Made by a program: the position numbers and the translations under genes. DNA of 64,000 nt from JACCTU01 sp963848525 (GTDB lineage: Bacteria; Actinomycetota; Thermoleophilia; Gaiellales; Gaiellaceae), in contig CAWKDZ010000005.1 in NCBI GenBank assembly GCA_963848525.1, positions 691,339 to 755,338 of the forward strand, given 5' to 3'. Below, piece by piece: positions 35,798-47,396 of the stretch. Each line of letters opens with the position of its first letter. Positions within the stretch are counted from its first letter, which is position 1. The notes below the pieces were generated by a model. The model worked only from the letters and a program-made list of their open reading frames with translations. It was not told where the DNA came from and did not search any database.

Positions 35798-36825
35798 ATG
35801 ACCTACCTCGCCGCCGAGAACCGCTACGACGCTCATGCCCTACCGCCGCTGCGGGCGCTCCGGCCTGCACCTGCCCGCCGTGTCGCTCGGCCTGTGGCAC
35901 AACTTCGGCGACGACGCGCCGCTCGCCAGACCCAGCGCGCCGTGCTGCGCCGGGCGTTCGACCTCGGGGTCACGCACTTCGACCTCGCGAACAACTACGG
36001 CCCGCCGTACGGCTCGGCAGAGGTCAACTTCGGGCGGGTCATGCGGGAGGATCTCGCGCCGTACCGCGACGAGCTGATCATCTCGACCAAGGCCGGCTAC
36101 GACATGTGGCCCGGCCCGTACGGCGACCATGGCTCGCGCAAGTACCTGCTGGCGAGCCTCGACCAGAGCCTGCAGCGGATGGGGCTCGACTACGTCGACA
36201 TCTTCTACTCGCACCGGTTCGACCCCGACACGCCGCTCGAGGAGACGCTCGGCGCGCTCGACACCGCGGTCCGCCAGGGCAAGGCGCTGTACGCGGGCAT
36301 CTCGTCCTACTCGGGCGCCCGCACGGCGGAGGCGGTGGGGATCCTGCGCGAGCTGGGCACGCCGCTGCTCATCCACCAGCCGTCCTACTCGCTGCTCAAC
36401 CGCTGGATCGAGGAGGACCTGCTCGACGTCCTCGGTCGCGAGGGCGTGGGCGCATCGTCTTCTCGCCGCTCGCCCAGGGCATGCTCACCGGCAAGTACCT
36501 CGGCGGCGTCCCGGAGGACTCGCGAGTGTCGCGCGGCGGCGCCCTCAGCGAGGACATGCTCACCGACGAGGCGCTCGCGCACGTGCGGGCGCTGAACGAG
36601 ATCGCGTCCCGGCGCGGCCAGTCGCTCGCGCAGATGGCGATCGCGTGGACGCTGCGCGACCCGCGCGTGACCTCCGCGCTGATCGGCGCGCGCACGGTGG
36701 ACCAGCTCGAGGACAGCCTCGGCGCGCTGCGGGCGCTCGACTTCTCCGACGAGGAGCTGGCGGAGATCGACGGCCACGCGGTCGAGGCCGGCATCAACCT
36801 CTGGAAGGCGTCCAGCGACGGCTAA
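35798..36825 (+). CDS. Aldo/keto reductase (YghZ/GAP-reductase type), three frameshifts
   Basis: The family N-terminus is pieced together as MTYLAAENRYDA, then MPYRRCGRSGLHLPAVSLGL after a shift near 35833, then RAVLRRAFDLGVTHFDLANN after one near 35925, and RIVFSPLAQGMLTGKYLGG after one near 36450. The catalytic Asp/Tyr (HFDLANNYGPPYG) and Lys (IISTKAGYDMWPG) are present, as is the NADPH-binding end ALIGARTVDQLEDSL. It belongs to the subgroup reducing glyceraldehyde-3-phosphate or methylglyoxal. Its stop overlaps that of the cupin gene. Its ATG overlaps the possible upstream ATG of the release-factor gene. Confidence 0.8.
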
Positions 36826-37345
36826 GGCGGCCAGCTGAACCGCGTCGGGGTCGCGGCGGGTCGCCGACGTACGCCTCGCGCGACGTGGTCGTCTCCTCCT
36901 GCACCGACGCGCCGTGGCGGTCCGCGACCTCGCTGACGGGATACAGCAGGCCGGGGCGCAGGCGGGTGCCGACCATGAGGATCGCGCACGGCCCGTCGCC
37001 GGCGCCGACGAAGATGTGCCGCGTGCCGCGCGGGCAGTGCACGAAGTCCCACGCCTTCAGGCGGCGCTCCTGCTCCTCGACGATCGCGATGCACTCGCCG
37101 AGCAGGACGAGGAAGTCCTCCTGGTTGTCCTCCTCGTGGTAGCGGCCGTTGGCCTGGCCCGGCTGCAGCACGTGGACGCCGATGCCGTAGTCCTCGAACG
37201 ACTCCGGCGGCTCGAGGTCGGTCCAGACGCCGAGCTTCTCGCTGCCGCGGGCGCGCGCCTGGGCGAGGTTGACCACGAACCAGCCGCGGGCGGCGGGAGC
37301 GAGCCCGTGGCCGTCGTCCTCGAGCTGCGCCTCCGGAGCCGTCAT
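36822..37345 (-). CDS. Cupin-domain protein, one frameshift at the C-terminus
   Basis: A single cupin barrel has GIGVHVLQPGQANGRYHEE (motif 1, with His/Glu ligands) and VHCPRGTRHIFVGAG (motif 2). The reading frame shifts near 36863; the other frame ends naturally as TPTRFSWPP at 36822. It may be a small oxygenase or sugar-binding cupin. It follows a full-length aldo/keto reductase on the same strand and converges with another, repeating a pairing seen several times in this window. Confidence 0.78.
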
Positions 37346-37418
37346 GCCGCGAGGCTATCGGGAGGCGGTCGATCCTGGACCGGCGGGCCATGGCCGGTGC
37401 AGCGGTCGCTGCGATTCG

Positions 37419-37586
37419 ATGGCGAGCATGGAGAAGCGCCCCACGATCAGGCCGCCCGAGCACCGCACGTACCCGCGCGGCAGAGCCGCCCCGGTGAAAC
37501 CGGAAACGCAGGCCCGCGGCTCGCGCTGGCAGCGCGCGGTCCCGCCCGACCGCTCGTTCCCCCGCGTGCCCGCTCGTCAGACGTAG
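37419..37586 (+). CDS. Small basic Pro/Arg-rich hypothetical peptide
   Basis: This is a 55-residue frame (MASMEKRPTIRPPEHRTYP onward) filling the 231-base gap between the cupin and the next aldo/keto reductase, on the opposite strand to both. There is no motif and no clear ribosome binding site; high GC content makes chance frames common. It is listed because it occupies the only space free of another gene. Confidence 0.25.
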   Translation: MASMEKRPTIRPPEHRTYPRGRAAPVKPETQARGSRWQRAVPPDRSFPRVPARQT

Positions 37587-38626
37587 GGGCCGAGCAGGGC
37601 CAGGTCGGCGGGACCGAGCCGGTCGGCGGCCGTCTTGGCCTGATGCCAGTGCGGGTAGATCAGCGGCGGCCGGCTCAGCTCCTCGAGCCGGTCGAACTCG
37701 CCGTCGGAAAGCTCGAGCTCGGCGGCCGCGAGGTTGTCGGCGAGCTGCTCGTCGGTGCGCGCCCCGACGATCAGCGACGTGATGCCGGGCCGGCGCAGCA
37801 GCCAGGCGAGCGCCACCTGAGCGGCGGAGACGCCGTGGCCCTCGCCGATCTCGACCAGCGCGTCGACGACGTCGTAGAGCTGCTCGCGATCGCGCACCGG
37901 CGGCTCGTTCCAGTCGCTCAGCTGGCGTGATCCCTCCGGGCCGTCCTGGTCGCGCCGGTACTTGCCGGACAGCAGGCCGCCGGCGAGCGGGCTCCAGACG
38001 AGGATGCCGACGCCCTGGTCGACGGCGATCGGGACGAGCTCGTACTCGGCGTCGCGGGCCTGCAGCGAGTAGTAGATCTGCTGGGTGACGAAGCGCTGGT
38101 AGCCGTGGCGGTCGGCCACGCCGAGCGCCTTCATCAGCTGCCAGCCCGAGTAGTTCGACGCCCCGACGTAGCGGACCTTGCCGCTGCGCACCAGCGAGTC
38201 GAGCGCCTCCATCGTCTCCTCGAGCGGCGTCTGCCCGTCCCACTCGTGCACCTGGTAGAGGTCGATGTGATCGGTCCCGAGGCGCCGCAGGCTGGCCTCG
38301 CACTCGGCGATCAGGTGGTGGCGGGAGAGGCCGGCGTCGTTCGGGCCGTCGCCCATCGGCATGCGCGCCTTGGTGGCGAGCAGGAGCCGGTCGCGGCGGC
38401 CGTCGATCGCCTTGCCGAGGATCTCCTCGGACAGCCCGCCCGAGTAGACGTTGGCGGTGTCGACGAAGTTGATCCCGTGGTCGAGGCAGAGGTCGAGCTG
38501 GCGGCGCGCGCCGTCGACGTCGGTCGAGCCCACGCTGGCGAAGTTGTCGCGCCCGCCGAAGGTCATCGTCCCGAGGGTGAGCGCCGAGACGCGCAGGCCC
38601 GAGGCGCCGAGCTGTCGGTAGTCCAT
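37577..38626 (-). CDS. Aldo/keto reductase, full length
   Basis: This is a 349-residue enzyme of the AKR superfamily. The catalytic tetrad elements are FVDTANVYSGG (Asp, Tyr), LLATKARMPMG (Lys) and YQVHEWDG (His). The cofactor-binding region SLIVGARTDEQLADNL is intact. It resembles actinobacterial reductases of aldehydes and quinone-like carbonyls; the substrate is unknown. The reading frame is unbroken, in contrast to neighbours. Confidence 0.88.
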   Translation of the reverse strand: MDYRQLGASGLRVSALTLGTMTFGGRDNFASVGSTDVDGARRQLDLCLDHGINFVDTANVYSGGLSEEILGKAIDGRRDRLLLATKARMPMGDGPNDAGLSRHHLIAECEASLRRLGTDHIDLYQVHEWDGQTPLEETMEALDSLVRSGKVRYVGASNYSGWQLMKALGVADRHGYQRFVTQQIYYSLQARDAEYELVPIAVDQGVGILVWSPLAGGLLSGKYRRDQDGPEGSRQLSDWNEPPVRDREQLYDVVDALVEIGEGHGVSAAQVALAWLLRRPGITSLIVGARTDEQLADNLAAAELELSDGEFDRLEELSRPPLIYPHWHQAKTAADRLGPADLALLGPYV

Positions 38627-38650
38627 CGCGCGAGGTTACCCTCCGCACCG

Positions 38651-38908
38651 ATGCCTCAGCCGAGCCGCCTCCCGAGCGCCCGCGAGATCCCGTGGGCGGA
38701 GCTGCGCCGCCGCGCCTCTCTCGTATACCTCTGGCTCCAGGCCGGGTGGGACGAGCTGTCGGCGGACGATCGGCGCGAGGTCGCGCGGCTGCTTCGAAAG
38801 TCCCGTGGACGGCCGCAGAACCTCACACGCGACGAGGCGCGGAAGCTCGGCCGCCTCGCCGGCCGGGCGGCGAGCGCGGGTGCTCGCCGCCGGCGCCGGT
38901 CGAGATAG
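38651..38908 (+). CDS. Conserved small actinobacterial protein
   Basis: This is an 85-residue basic protein: IPWAELRRRASLVYLWLQAGWDELS, then LLRKSRGRPQNLTRDEARKLGRL and an Arg tail. I recognise the pattern W.QAGW..LS..ERREV...SRGRP.NLTR as a conserved family of unknown function in actinobacteria. The basic tail suggests nucleic-acid contact. It is followed immediately by a short hairpin. Confidence 0.7.
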   Translation: MPQPSRLPSAREIPWAELRRRASLVYLWLQAGWDELSADDRREVARLLRKSRGRPQNLTRDEARKLGRLAGRAASAGARRRRRSR

Positions 38909-38925
38909 CGCACCCATGGGGTGCG
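38909..38925 (+). terminator. Short hairpin directly after the stop codon
   Basis: CGCACCC and GGGTGCG arms (seven base pairs) enclose the loop ATG, starting at the base after TAG. It is a likely weak terminator. Confidence 0.4.
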
Positions 38926-39015
38926 GCTTCCCGCTCCCCAAGAGTGGTGCTGCTCGCGGGCACTTCACGTGCTCGCCGCATCATTTCGAGGGGCCTCAGA
39001 GTCGACACTAGTCGC

Positions 39016-39123
39016 ATGCTTCTCCCCGCCAACACCTCCCAGCGTGATCTCGTCCGCCTCGCCCTGCTGATGTGCGGCGAGCGGCCCAGCGCCAAGCACC
39101 GTCCGGCCGCCAAGGGCCTCTAG
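39016..39123 (+). CDS. Small hypothetical peptide
   Basis: This is a 35-residue frame (MLLPANTSQRDLVRLALLMC onward) ending six bases before the next gene on the same strand. It has a helical middle and a basic end. No ribosome binding site of note. Possible leader peptide or chance frame. Confidence 0.3.
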   Translation: MLLPANTSQRDLVRLALLMCGERPSAKHRPAAKGL

Positions 39124-39129
39124 CACCCA

Positions 39130-39558
39130 GTGTCCGCCTGGATCGAGCTCGAGGCCGAGCGCGCCTTCGCCGCCGCCGCGCGGGCTCGCCGGCGCGCCGT
39201 TCTCGTGGCTCGGCTTCGGCGCCAGTGCCACGGGCCGCTCGCCGTCGACGACCAGCCGCTGCGGCGGCGGTCCGGCGTGGGCCCCAGCCGAGGCATCCGC
39301 GAGATCCCGGTCGAGGCGATCTGCGCCACGACGGAGCCCAACCGCGCCGCGCAGTTCGACCGCGACTTCCGTCCGTCGCCGGTCACCCGCTGCCGCTGGC
39401 TGCGCATCTTCCAGGCCGAGGAGCGCGGCACGCCGCTGCCGCCGGTCTCGGTCGTCCGCGTCGGCGACCACTACGCGCTGCGCGACGGCCATCATCGCGT
39501 CTCCGTCGCCCGCGCTCGCGGCGCGGTGACGATCCGCGCGGTCGTCGAGACCGCGTAG
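39130..39558 (+). CDS. Conserved hypothetical protein with ParB/Srx-like core
   Basis: This is a 142-residue protein from GTG 39130. The segment IREIPVEAICATTEPNRAAQ and the motif LRDGHHRVSVARARG resemble the ParB/sulfiredoxin fold found in many small actinobacterial proteins of unknown role. No DNA-binding helix-turn-helix follows, so it is not a full ParB. The N-terminus is Arg/Ala-rich. Confidence 0.65.
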   Translation: MSAWIELEAERAFAAAARARRRAVLVARLRRQCHGPLAVDDQPLRRRSGVGPSRGIREIPVEAICATTEPNRAAQFDRDFRPSPVTRCRWLRIFQAEERGTPLPPVSVVRVGDHYALRDGHHRVSVARARGAVTIRAVVETA

Positions 39559-39565
39559 CCCGGGA

Positions 39566-40375
39566 TCAGCCGCTGAGCAGGCGGCGGGCGACGCCCTCGA
39601 CGGTCGCCACCCCGTACTCGAACGACGGGCTGCCGCGCGTGAGGATCGCGATCGCCTCGCGCCGGCCGCGGCCCTCGACCAGCGCGACCTGGTGCACGAC
39701 GTCCGCGCGCCAGCCGCCCTTGAACCACACCGGCAGGCCCGCCCGGCGCGCGACCGCCGCGATCCCCCAGCGCTGCCACGAGACGATCGAGGACAGCAGC
39801 GACCGCGCCAGCCGGCGGTGCCGCCTCGGCACCACGCGGTCGAGCCTCAGGAAGAGCCGCGCCTGGTCGGCCGCGGTGACCCGCGCGTTCGCCCAGTAGC
39901 CCGTGCCGAAGTGCGTCATGCGGGCCGCGCGCGCGACGTCCGCGAGCCCGGCGGCGCCCACGCGGCCGTAGACGAAGTCGGCGGCGTCGTTGTCCGAGGC
40001 CGTGACCATCGTGCGCAGCGTCGCGAGCGTGAGGGAGTCAGGCTTGCGTTCGCGCCGCAGCACGGCGATCAGCAGCATCGCCTTCGACACGCTGGCGGAC
40101 GGCATCCGCAGGTGGTAGGCGCTCCCGCGCAGGCGCCGCCGGTCGTCGAGCACCGCGAACGCCACCTCGCCGCTTCGCCGGGCGGCCCAGCGCCGCGCCC
40201 GCCGTACGGCGGCATTGGTCGTCAGCGGCGGCGCCGGCGCGGTCCCCACGTCGAGTGCCACCGGAAGCGGCCGGCTCGCCACCGCCTCCCGCACCGGCTC
40301 GGGGCTGCCGCGCAGCAGGTCCGGCGCCGCGATGGCGAGCAGGACTGCGGCGAACAGCGCGACGCGGCGACCCAT
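39566..40375 (-). CDS. Exported class A beta-lactamase-like serine hydrolase
   Basis: This is a 269-residue protein with an N-terminal hydrophobic signal or anchor. It shows the penicillin-binding/beta-lactamase motifs in order: Ser95-x-x-Lys98 (SVSK), Ser127-Asp-Asn (SDND) and KGG in WFKGGWR. These fit a class A-like fold, but the family also contains non-lactamase hydrolases and the Omega-loop Glu (ExxLN) is not evident. Antibiotic resistance should not be assumed. It acts outside the cell membrane. Confidence 0.78.
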   Translation of the reverse strand: MGRRVALFAAVLLAIAAPDLLRGSPEPVREAVASRPLPVALDVGTAPAPPLTTNAAVRRARRWAARRSGEVAFAVLDDRRRLRGSAYHLRMPSASVSKAMLLIAVLRRERKPDSLTLATLRTMVTASDNDAADFVYGRVGAAGLADVARAARMTHFGTGYWANARVTAADQARLFLRLDRVVPRRHRRLARSLLSSIVSWQRWGIAAVARRAGLPVWFKGGWRADVVHQVALVEGRGRREAIAILTRGSPSFEYGVATVEGVARRLLSG

Positions 40376-40412
40376 CGCGGGCAGCCTATGCGCCCTGGAG
40401 GCGGCGGGTGGC

Positions 40413-41366
40413 TCAGGCAGCCGCCGGGCGGAGCGCAGCGATCGCCCGCATGTCCTCGTCGCTCAGCGGGCCGGCGGCCTCGGCTGCCAGGCACTCGTCG
40501 AGCTCCTCGCGGTTCTTGACGCCGAGCACGACGGTCGCGAGACCCGGTGCGGTGAGCGCCCAGCGGTGCGCGAGGACGGCGGCCGGCTCGCCGCGCTCGG
40601 CCGCGAAGCGGCGGAACGGCGCGGCGGCCTCGAAGTCGCGCGCCGCCGGATGGTCCGGCTCCAGCGGGCGGTCGAGGGCGTCGGCGAGCGATCCCGCGGC
40701 GACCACGCGGATCGCCATCACGGGCACCCCAGCGCGCTCGGCGGCAGCGATCACGCGCGCGTTGTCGGGCTGCCCGTGCTCGCCCCACAGCCACATGTCC
40801 CCGCTGAAGTCGAGCGCGTTGGCCACGCACTGGATCCCGTAGGGCGCCTCGTCGTCGCCGAGCACGTCCACGTGCACGTCGGGATCGCCGGCGCACGTCA
40901 GGCCCCAGCCGCCGATCAGCCCTTCGTCGCGCATGCGCACGAGCTCCGGCCGGACGACGTCGCGGAAGTGGCCGGCGGTCATCGTGCCCTCATGGTGCAG
41001 GTGATCGGGCCTCAGCTGCGAGTGCAGGATGAAGAGGTCCACACGCGGAAGCCGTAGCCGCTCGAGGCTGGCCGCCAGCCCGGCCCGCATGCGCTCGGCC
41101 ACATCGCCGTCGCCGGGATGGATCTTGGTCGTGACGAGCACCCCGTCGGGCACCGCTCCGCCAAGCGCCTCGCCCACCACCAGCTCCGCCTCGCCCGGGC
41201 CGTAGGTGGGCGCGAGGTCGAGCATCGTGATCCCGCCGTCGAGCGCGGCGCGCACGGTGGCGACCGCCTCGGCGCGATCCACCTCGCCCCACACGTTCCC
41301 GATCCCGCCGCCGCCGAGCGTCAGCGCGCTCACTTGGCCCAGCCGTCCGAAAGCTCTCGTCTCCAT
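40413..41366 (-). CDS. Aldo/keto reductase (distinct subgroup)
   Basis: This is a 317-residue enzyme starting METRAFGRLGQVSALTLGGG. Catalytic segments: MLDLAPTYGPGE (Asp, Tyr), VLVTTKIHPG (Lys) and LFILHSQL (His). The cofactor-binding end is TVVLGVKNREELDECL. It is an intact frame. It lies downstream of a cupin gene on the same strand, 100 bases away, so they may be cotranscribed. Confidence 0.83.
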   Translation of the reverse strand: METRAFGRLGQVSALTLGGGGIGNVWGEVDRAEAVATVRAALDGGITMLDLAPTYGPGEAELVVGEALGGAVPDGVLVTTKIHPGDGDVAERMRAGLAASLERLRLPRVDLFILHSQLRPDHLHHEGTMTAGHFRDVVRPELVRMRDEGLIGGWGLTCAGDPDVHVDVLGDDEAPYGIQCVANALDFSGDMWLWGEHGQPDNARVIAAAERAGVPVMAIRVVAAGSLADALDRPLEPDHPAARDFEAAAPFRRFAAERGEPAAVLAHRWALTAPGLATVVLGVKNREELDECLAAEAAGPLSDEDMRAIAALRPAAA

Positions 41367-41466
41367 GCCGTACAGGATGGCCGCCCGCAGCGCTGGCTTC
41401 CATCACCGTTCCGGTGAGCCTATGCGGCGTGCTGATACGGCTGGTACAGCGCCACGCTCGCCCGCC

Positions 41467-42006
41467 TCAGCGCCGTGCTGTGATCCCGAGCACGCGCCCG
41501 TCGTCGAGCTCCCACGCGAGGTCGCCATCGCCGTTGATCGAGACGTGCAGGCCGGGCACCGTGGCCTGCTCGAGCGGCGCGGCCACGATCGCCTCGGCGG
41601 CGGGCAGGCCGCCGTCCGCGGGCGGGTCGAAGTTGTCGAAGTCGCTGACGCCGCGCAGGTAGTCGGCGAAGCCCGCGTCCGGGGTGTGGAAGTTGAGCCA
41701 CGACACCTCGGCATCGCTCTCGTTGCGGAACGCGTGCACGACGTTCGGGGGCACGGCGACGAAGCTGCCCGCGCCGAGCGTGACGGGCTCGCCGCGCGGC
41801 CCGAGGAAGAACGTGAGCTCGCCGCTGAGCACGAAGAACGCGTCGACGTGCTCGCGGTGGATGTGAAGCTCGGTCCCGGCCTCGCCCGGCGCGTGGTGCG
41901 ACCAGGTCACGGTCAGCTCCGGGCGCTGCGAGAGGATCACGAGCCGGCGCCGCTCACGGTCGGTGATCTTCTCGCCCGCGCTCACATCGAGGGTGATGGC
42001 GGTCAT
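41467..42006 (-). CDS. Cupin-domain protein
   Basis: This is a 179-residue protein. Cupin motif 1 is seen in AGTELHIHREHVDAFFVL, motif 2 in VPPNVVHAFRN, with conserved His and Glu positions. The start is ATG at 42006; a longer frame adds an unlikely Arg-rich leader. It is divergent from the YczE-like gene by 23 bases and upstream of an aldo/keto reductase. Confidence 0.8.
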   Translation of the reverse strand: MTAITLDVSAGEKITDRERRRLVILSQRPELTVTWSHHAPGEAGTELHIHREHVDAFFVLSGELTFFLGPRGEPVTLGAGSFVAVPPNVVHAFRNESDAEVSWLNFHTPDAGFADYLRGVSDFDNFDPPADGGLPAAEAIVAAPLEQATVPGLHVSINGDGDLAWELDDGRVLGITARR

Positions 42007-42029
42007 GTGCGCGATTATCCGCCCCGCGA

Positions 42030-42634
42030 ATGCGCGCGGCACTGCTCCCCGTCCCGCCCGACCGCCGCGCGCGCCGCGGCGCCCAGCTCATGGTGGGCCT
42101 GGTGCTGTTCGGCGTCACGATCGCGATGATGGTGCTCAGCGGGCTCGGGCTCGCGCCGTGGGACGTGCTCCACCAGGGTCTGTCGCGCACGTTCGGGCTC
42201 GGGATCGGCACCTGGTCGGTGCTGATCAGCTTCGTCGTGCTGCTCGGCTGGTGGCCGCTGCGCGAGCGGCTCGGGATCGGCACTCTGGCGAACGCGATCG
42301 TCGTCGGGGTCGTGATCGACCTCATGCTGTGGCTCTTCGATCCGCCGTCCGCGCTGTGGGCGCGGATCGCGCTCCTGGTCGGTGGCGTGGCCGGCAACGG
42401 CGTCGCGACCGGCCTCTACATCGGCGCCGGCCTCGGCCCGGGAGCGCGCGACGGGCTCAGCACCGGCATCGCCGCCCGCGGGCACTCGCTGCGCGTGGTG
42501 CGCACGGCCGTCGAGGCGGCCGTGCTCGTCACCGGCTTCGCGCTCGGGGGCACCGTCGGCGCCGGAACCGTGCTCTACGCGCTGGCGATCGGCCCGATCA
42601 GCCACCGCACGATCCCGGCGCTAGGTGTGCGCAG

Positions 42635-42650
<16 letters not shown>
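42030..42650 (+). CDS. YczE/YitT-like integral membrane protein
   Basis: This is a 206-residue protein with five likely transmembrane helices. It starts with a basic Pro-rich leader and then LGLAPWDVLHQGLS, GIGTWSVL and IGAGLGPGARDGLSTG, typical of the YczE family of membrane proteins of unknown function. Its end overlaps the convergent UvrA2 gene by 16 bases. Confidence 0.82.
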
Positions 42651-45016
<2,366 letters not shown>

Positions 45017-45018
45017 GC

Positions 45019-45429
45019 TCAGCGCACCTCGAAGATGCGGATCATGTTGCCGGCGGGATCGCGGAAGGCACAGTCGCGCACGCCCCACGGCTGGTCGGTC
45101 GGCTCCTGGACGACCTCGGCGTCCTTCGCCTGCAGCTGCTCGAAGGTGCCGTCGAGATCGGCGGTGGCCAGGTTGACGCCGGCGTAGGTGCCCTTGGCCA
45201 TCATCGCGGCGATGGTACGGCGCTCGTCGTCGGTGATCCCGGGGTCGGCCGCCGGCGGGTGCAGCACGAGGGCCGTGTCGGGCTGGCCGGCGGGGCCGAC
45301 CGTGATCCAGTGCAGCCCCTCGTACTCGACGTCGTTGCGCACCTCGAAGCCGAGGGTGTCGCGGTAGAAGGCCAGGGACGCCTCCGGGTCCTCGTGCGGG
45401 AGGAAGGTCTGGTGGATGGTGATGTCCAT
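45019..45429 (-). CDS. VOC-family protein in the UvrA2 operon
   Basis: This is a 136-residue glyoxalase-fold protein: ITIHQTFLPHEDPEASLAFY at the start and CAFRDPAGNMIRIFEV at the end. Positions of metal ligands (His near 5, Glu in IFEV) are compatible with an enzyme. Start at MDITIHQ. It is flanked by an AraC regulator and the UvrA2 ATPase, suggesting joint handling of a toxic compound, e.g. sequestration plus DNA-damage response. Confidence 0.83.
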   Translation of the reverse strand: MDITIHQTFLPHEDPEASLAFYRDTLGFEVRNDVEYEGLHWITVGPAGQPDTALVLHPPAADPGITDDERRTIAAMMAKGTYAGVNLATADLDGTFEQLQAKDAEVVQEPTDQPWGVRDCAFRDPAGNMIRIFEVR

Positions 45430-45439
45430 GGCGAGCACG

Positions 45440-45874
<435 letters not shown>

Positions 45875-45903
45875 GTACGAGATCGTGGCACGTCGCGCCG
45901 GAG

Positions 45904-46239
45904 TCACCCCTTCGGTGGCAGCGAGCGGGCGTAGCCGACGCCGCGGCGCACCCACGGCTCGAGCTGGCGCTTGGTGCGAACGCCCTCGGCGTCGACCCGT
46001 AGCCAGCCCTGCATCGGGCGGCCGCGCATCTCGAACGGCTGCGCGTGCGGCTTGGCGACCAGCGCATCTGTCTCGGCCGGGTCGACGCGCACCATCAGCC
46101 CGCCCTGCCCGCTCACGCCCACCGACATGTGGCCGCCGATCAGGAAGGCAAGGCCGCCGAACATCCGCATCTCCGTCAGCCCTGCTTCGCCGGCGATCAG
46201 CTCGCGGATCCGGTCGGCCAGGTCCTCGTCGTATGCCAT
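45904..46239 (-). CDS. TfoX/Sxy N-terminal domain protein
   Basis: This is a 111-residue standalone domain. MAYDEDLADRIRELI and MRMFGGLAFLIGGHMSVGV are the conserved TfoX_N segments. The full Sxy/TfoX competence regulators have a second domain, missing here; short forms are common in soil actinobacteria and of unknown function. Confidence 0.85.
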   Translation of the reverse strand: MAYDEDLADRIRELIAGEAGLTEMRMFGGLAFLIGGHMSVGVSGQGGLMVRVDPAETDALVAKPHAQPFEMRGRPMQGWLRVDAEGVRTKRQLEPWVRRGVGYARSLPPKG

Positions 46240-46255
46240 GTACGGATGATGCCGC

Positions 46256-47197
46256 CTAGGCGGGCCGGAAGACTGCCTCCGGGAGCAGCGCGCTGACCAC
46301 GTACTGGCCGGCGTCGACGATCTCGGAGATCTTCAGGTCGACGCACAGGGAGGCCAGCACGTACGCGTCCTCCGGGCTCAGGCGCGAGCGGTCGACGATG
46401 TGGTCGATCATGGCCCGCACCGCCTCCTGCGCGGCCACGTAGAGGTCGCCGCCGATGCCCGTCGTCCCGTAGAACGGCGCAAGGTCGACGAGCGGGGTGA
46501 GCGGCGCGGGTGTGCGGTACTGCGGCGACGGCAACGCGCGGCCCTTCTCCAGCGTGAAGCGCAGGGTGGCGTACATCGGCGCCTCGAGGCCGGTCACGCA
46601 CACCTCGCCGTCGCCCTGGCAGCCGTGCGCGTCGCCACACGAAAACAGCGCGCCATCGACCTGGACGGGCAGATACAGGGTCGCGCCGCCGACGAGCTGG
46701 CGCGTGTCGAGGTTGCCGCCGAACGTGCCCGGCGGCATCACCGGCTGCGCGCTCGCGCCCGCGGGGCAGACGCCCATCGTCCCGAGGAACGGCGCCAGCG
46801 GGATGGCGACGTCCTCGCGCAGGAACGCGTACCGCCCGTTGGAGATGTCGAAGACGCGCAGGTAGGCGTCGGGAAACTCGTCGGTCAGCAAGCCAAGCGC
46901 GGGGAGGATCGCGGTCCAGCCCCAGCCCTGCGTCCGGATGTCGAGGATCTCGACGGCGAGCGTGTCGCCCGGTTCGGCGCCGGCGACCGTGATCGGCCCG
47001 GCGAGCGGGTAGACGAAGTCCCAATTCAGGCCGGCAATCACGCTCGCGTCCGAGTCCGGCCCGATCTGGTTGTCGCTCACGTCCCGCGTCCACACCACGA
47101 CCGTGTCGCCCGACTCGATTCCGAGGACCGGCTCATGGCCGGTATCCCACGTGTAATGCACGCGTTCGTCGTCGGGCAGGTAGTGGGTGCGGGGCAT
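46256..47197 (-). CDS. Acetamidase/formamidase-family hydrolase
   Basis: This is a 313-residue protein from ATG 47197 with ribosome binding site AAGGGAT. Family landmarks: GPITVAGAEPGDTLAVEILD, PPGTFGGNLDTRQLVGGATL and FSCGDAHGCQGDGEVCVTGLE with the metal-binding region. Known members cleave formamide or acetamide to ammonia and acid. It is cytoplasmic. The substrate is not certain, as many paralogues are uncharacterised. Confidence 0.87.
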   Translation of the reverse strand: MPRTHYLPDDERVHYTWDTGHEPVLGIESGDTVVVWTRDVSDNQIGPDSDASVIAGLNWDFVYPLAGPITVAGAEPGDTLAVEILDIRTQGWGWTAILPALGLLTDEFPDAYLRVFDISNGRYAFLREDVAIPLAPFLGTMGVCPAGASAQPVMPPGTFGGNLDTRQLVGGATLYLPVQVDGALFSCGDAHGCQGDGEVCVTGLEAPMYATLRFTLEKGRALPSPQYRTPAPLTPLVDLAPFYGTTGIGGDLYVAAQEAVRAMIDHIVDRSRLSPEDAYVLASLCVDLKISEIVDAGQYVVSALLPEAVFRPA

Positions 47198-47243
47198 CTC
47201 GATCCCTTCGGTGAGCTCGGCGCGGAGCGTACCTGGGCGGCGC

Positions 47244-47394
47244 TCAGACCGAGGCGAGCAGCCCGCGCCCGTATCGCTCGGACAAGCGGTTGAAGTCATC
47301 CGCCGACTCGAAGCCCGCCTCGAGCACGCGAACCTCTGTGGAGCTCCGCGACGCGCCGCGCCCGCACCGCCTCGATCAGGTCGCCGGTATCCAC
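47244..47394 (-). CDS. Small hypothetical protein, frameshifted
   Basis: GTG 47394 gives VDTGDLIEAVRARRVAELH; after a shift near 47337 a second frame continues EVRVLEAGFESADDFNRLSE and RYGRGLLASV to a stop at 47244. About 50 residues in total. It begins two bases after the stop of the VOC gene upstream. No family was recognised; it could also be a collapsed larger gene. Confidence 0.4.
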
Positions 47395-47396
47395 GT

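Noticed and set aside
39566..40375. An antibiotic-resistance beta-lactamase
   Set aside because: SxxK, SDN and KGG motifs are present, but no Omega-loop Glu was evident; many exported actinobacterial serine hydrolases share these motifs without lactamase activity.
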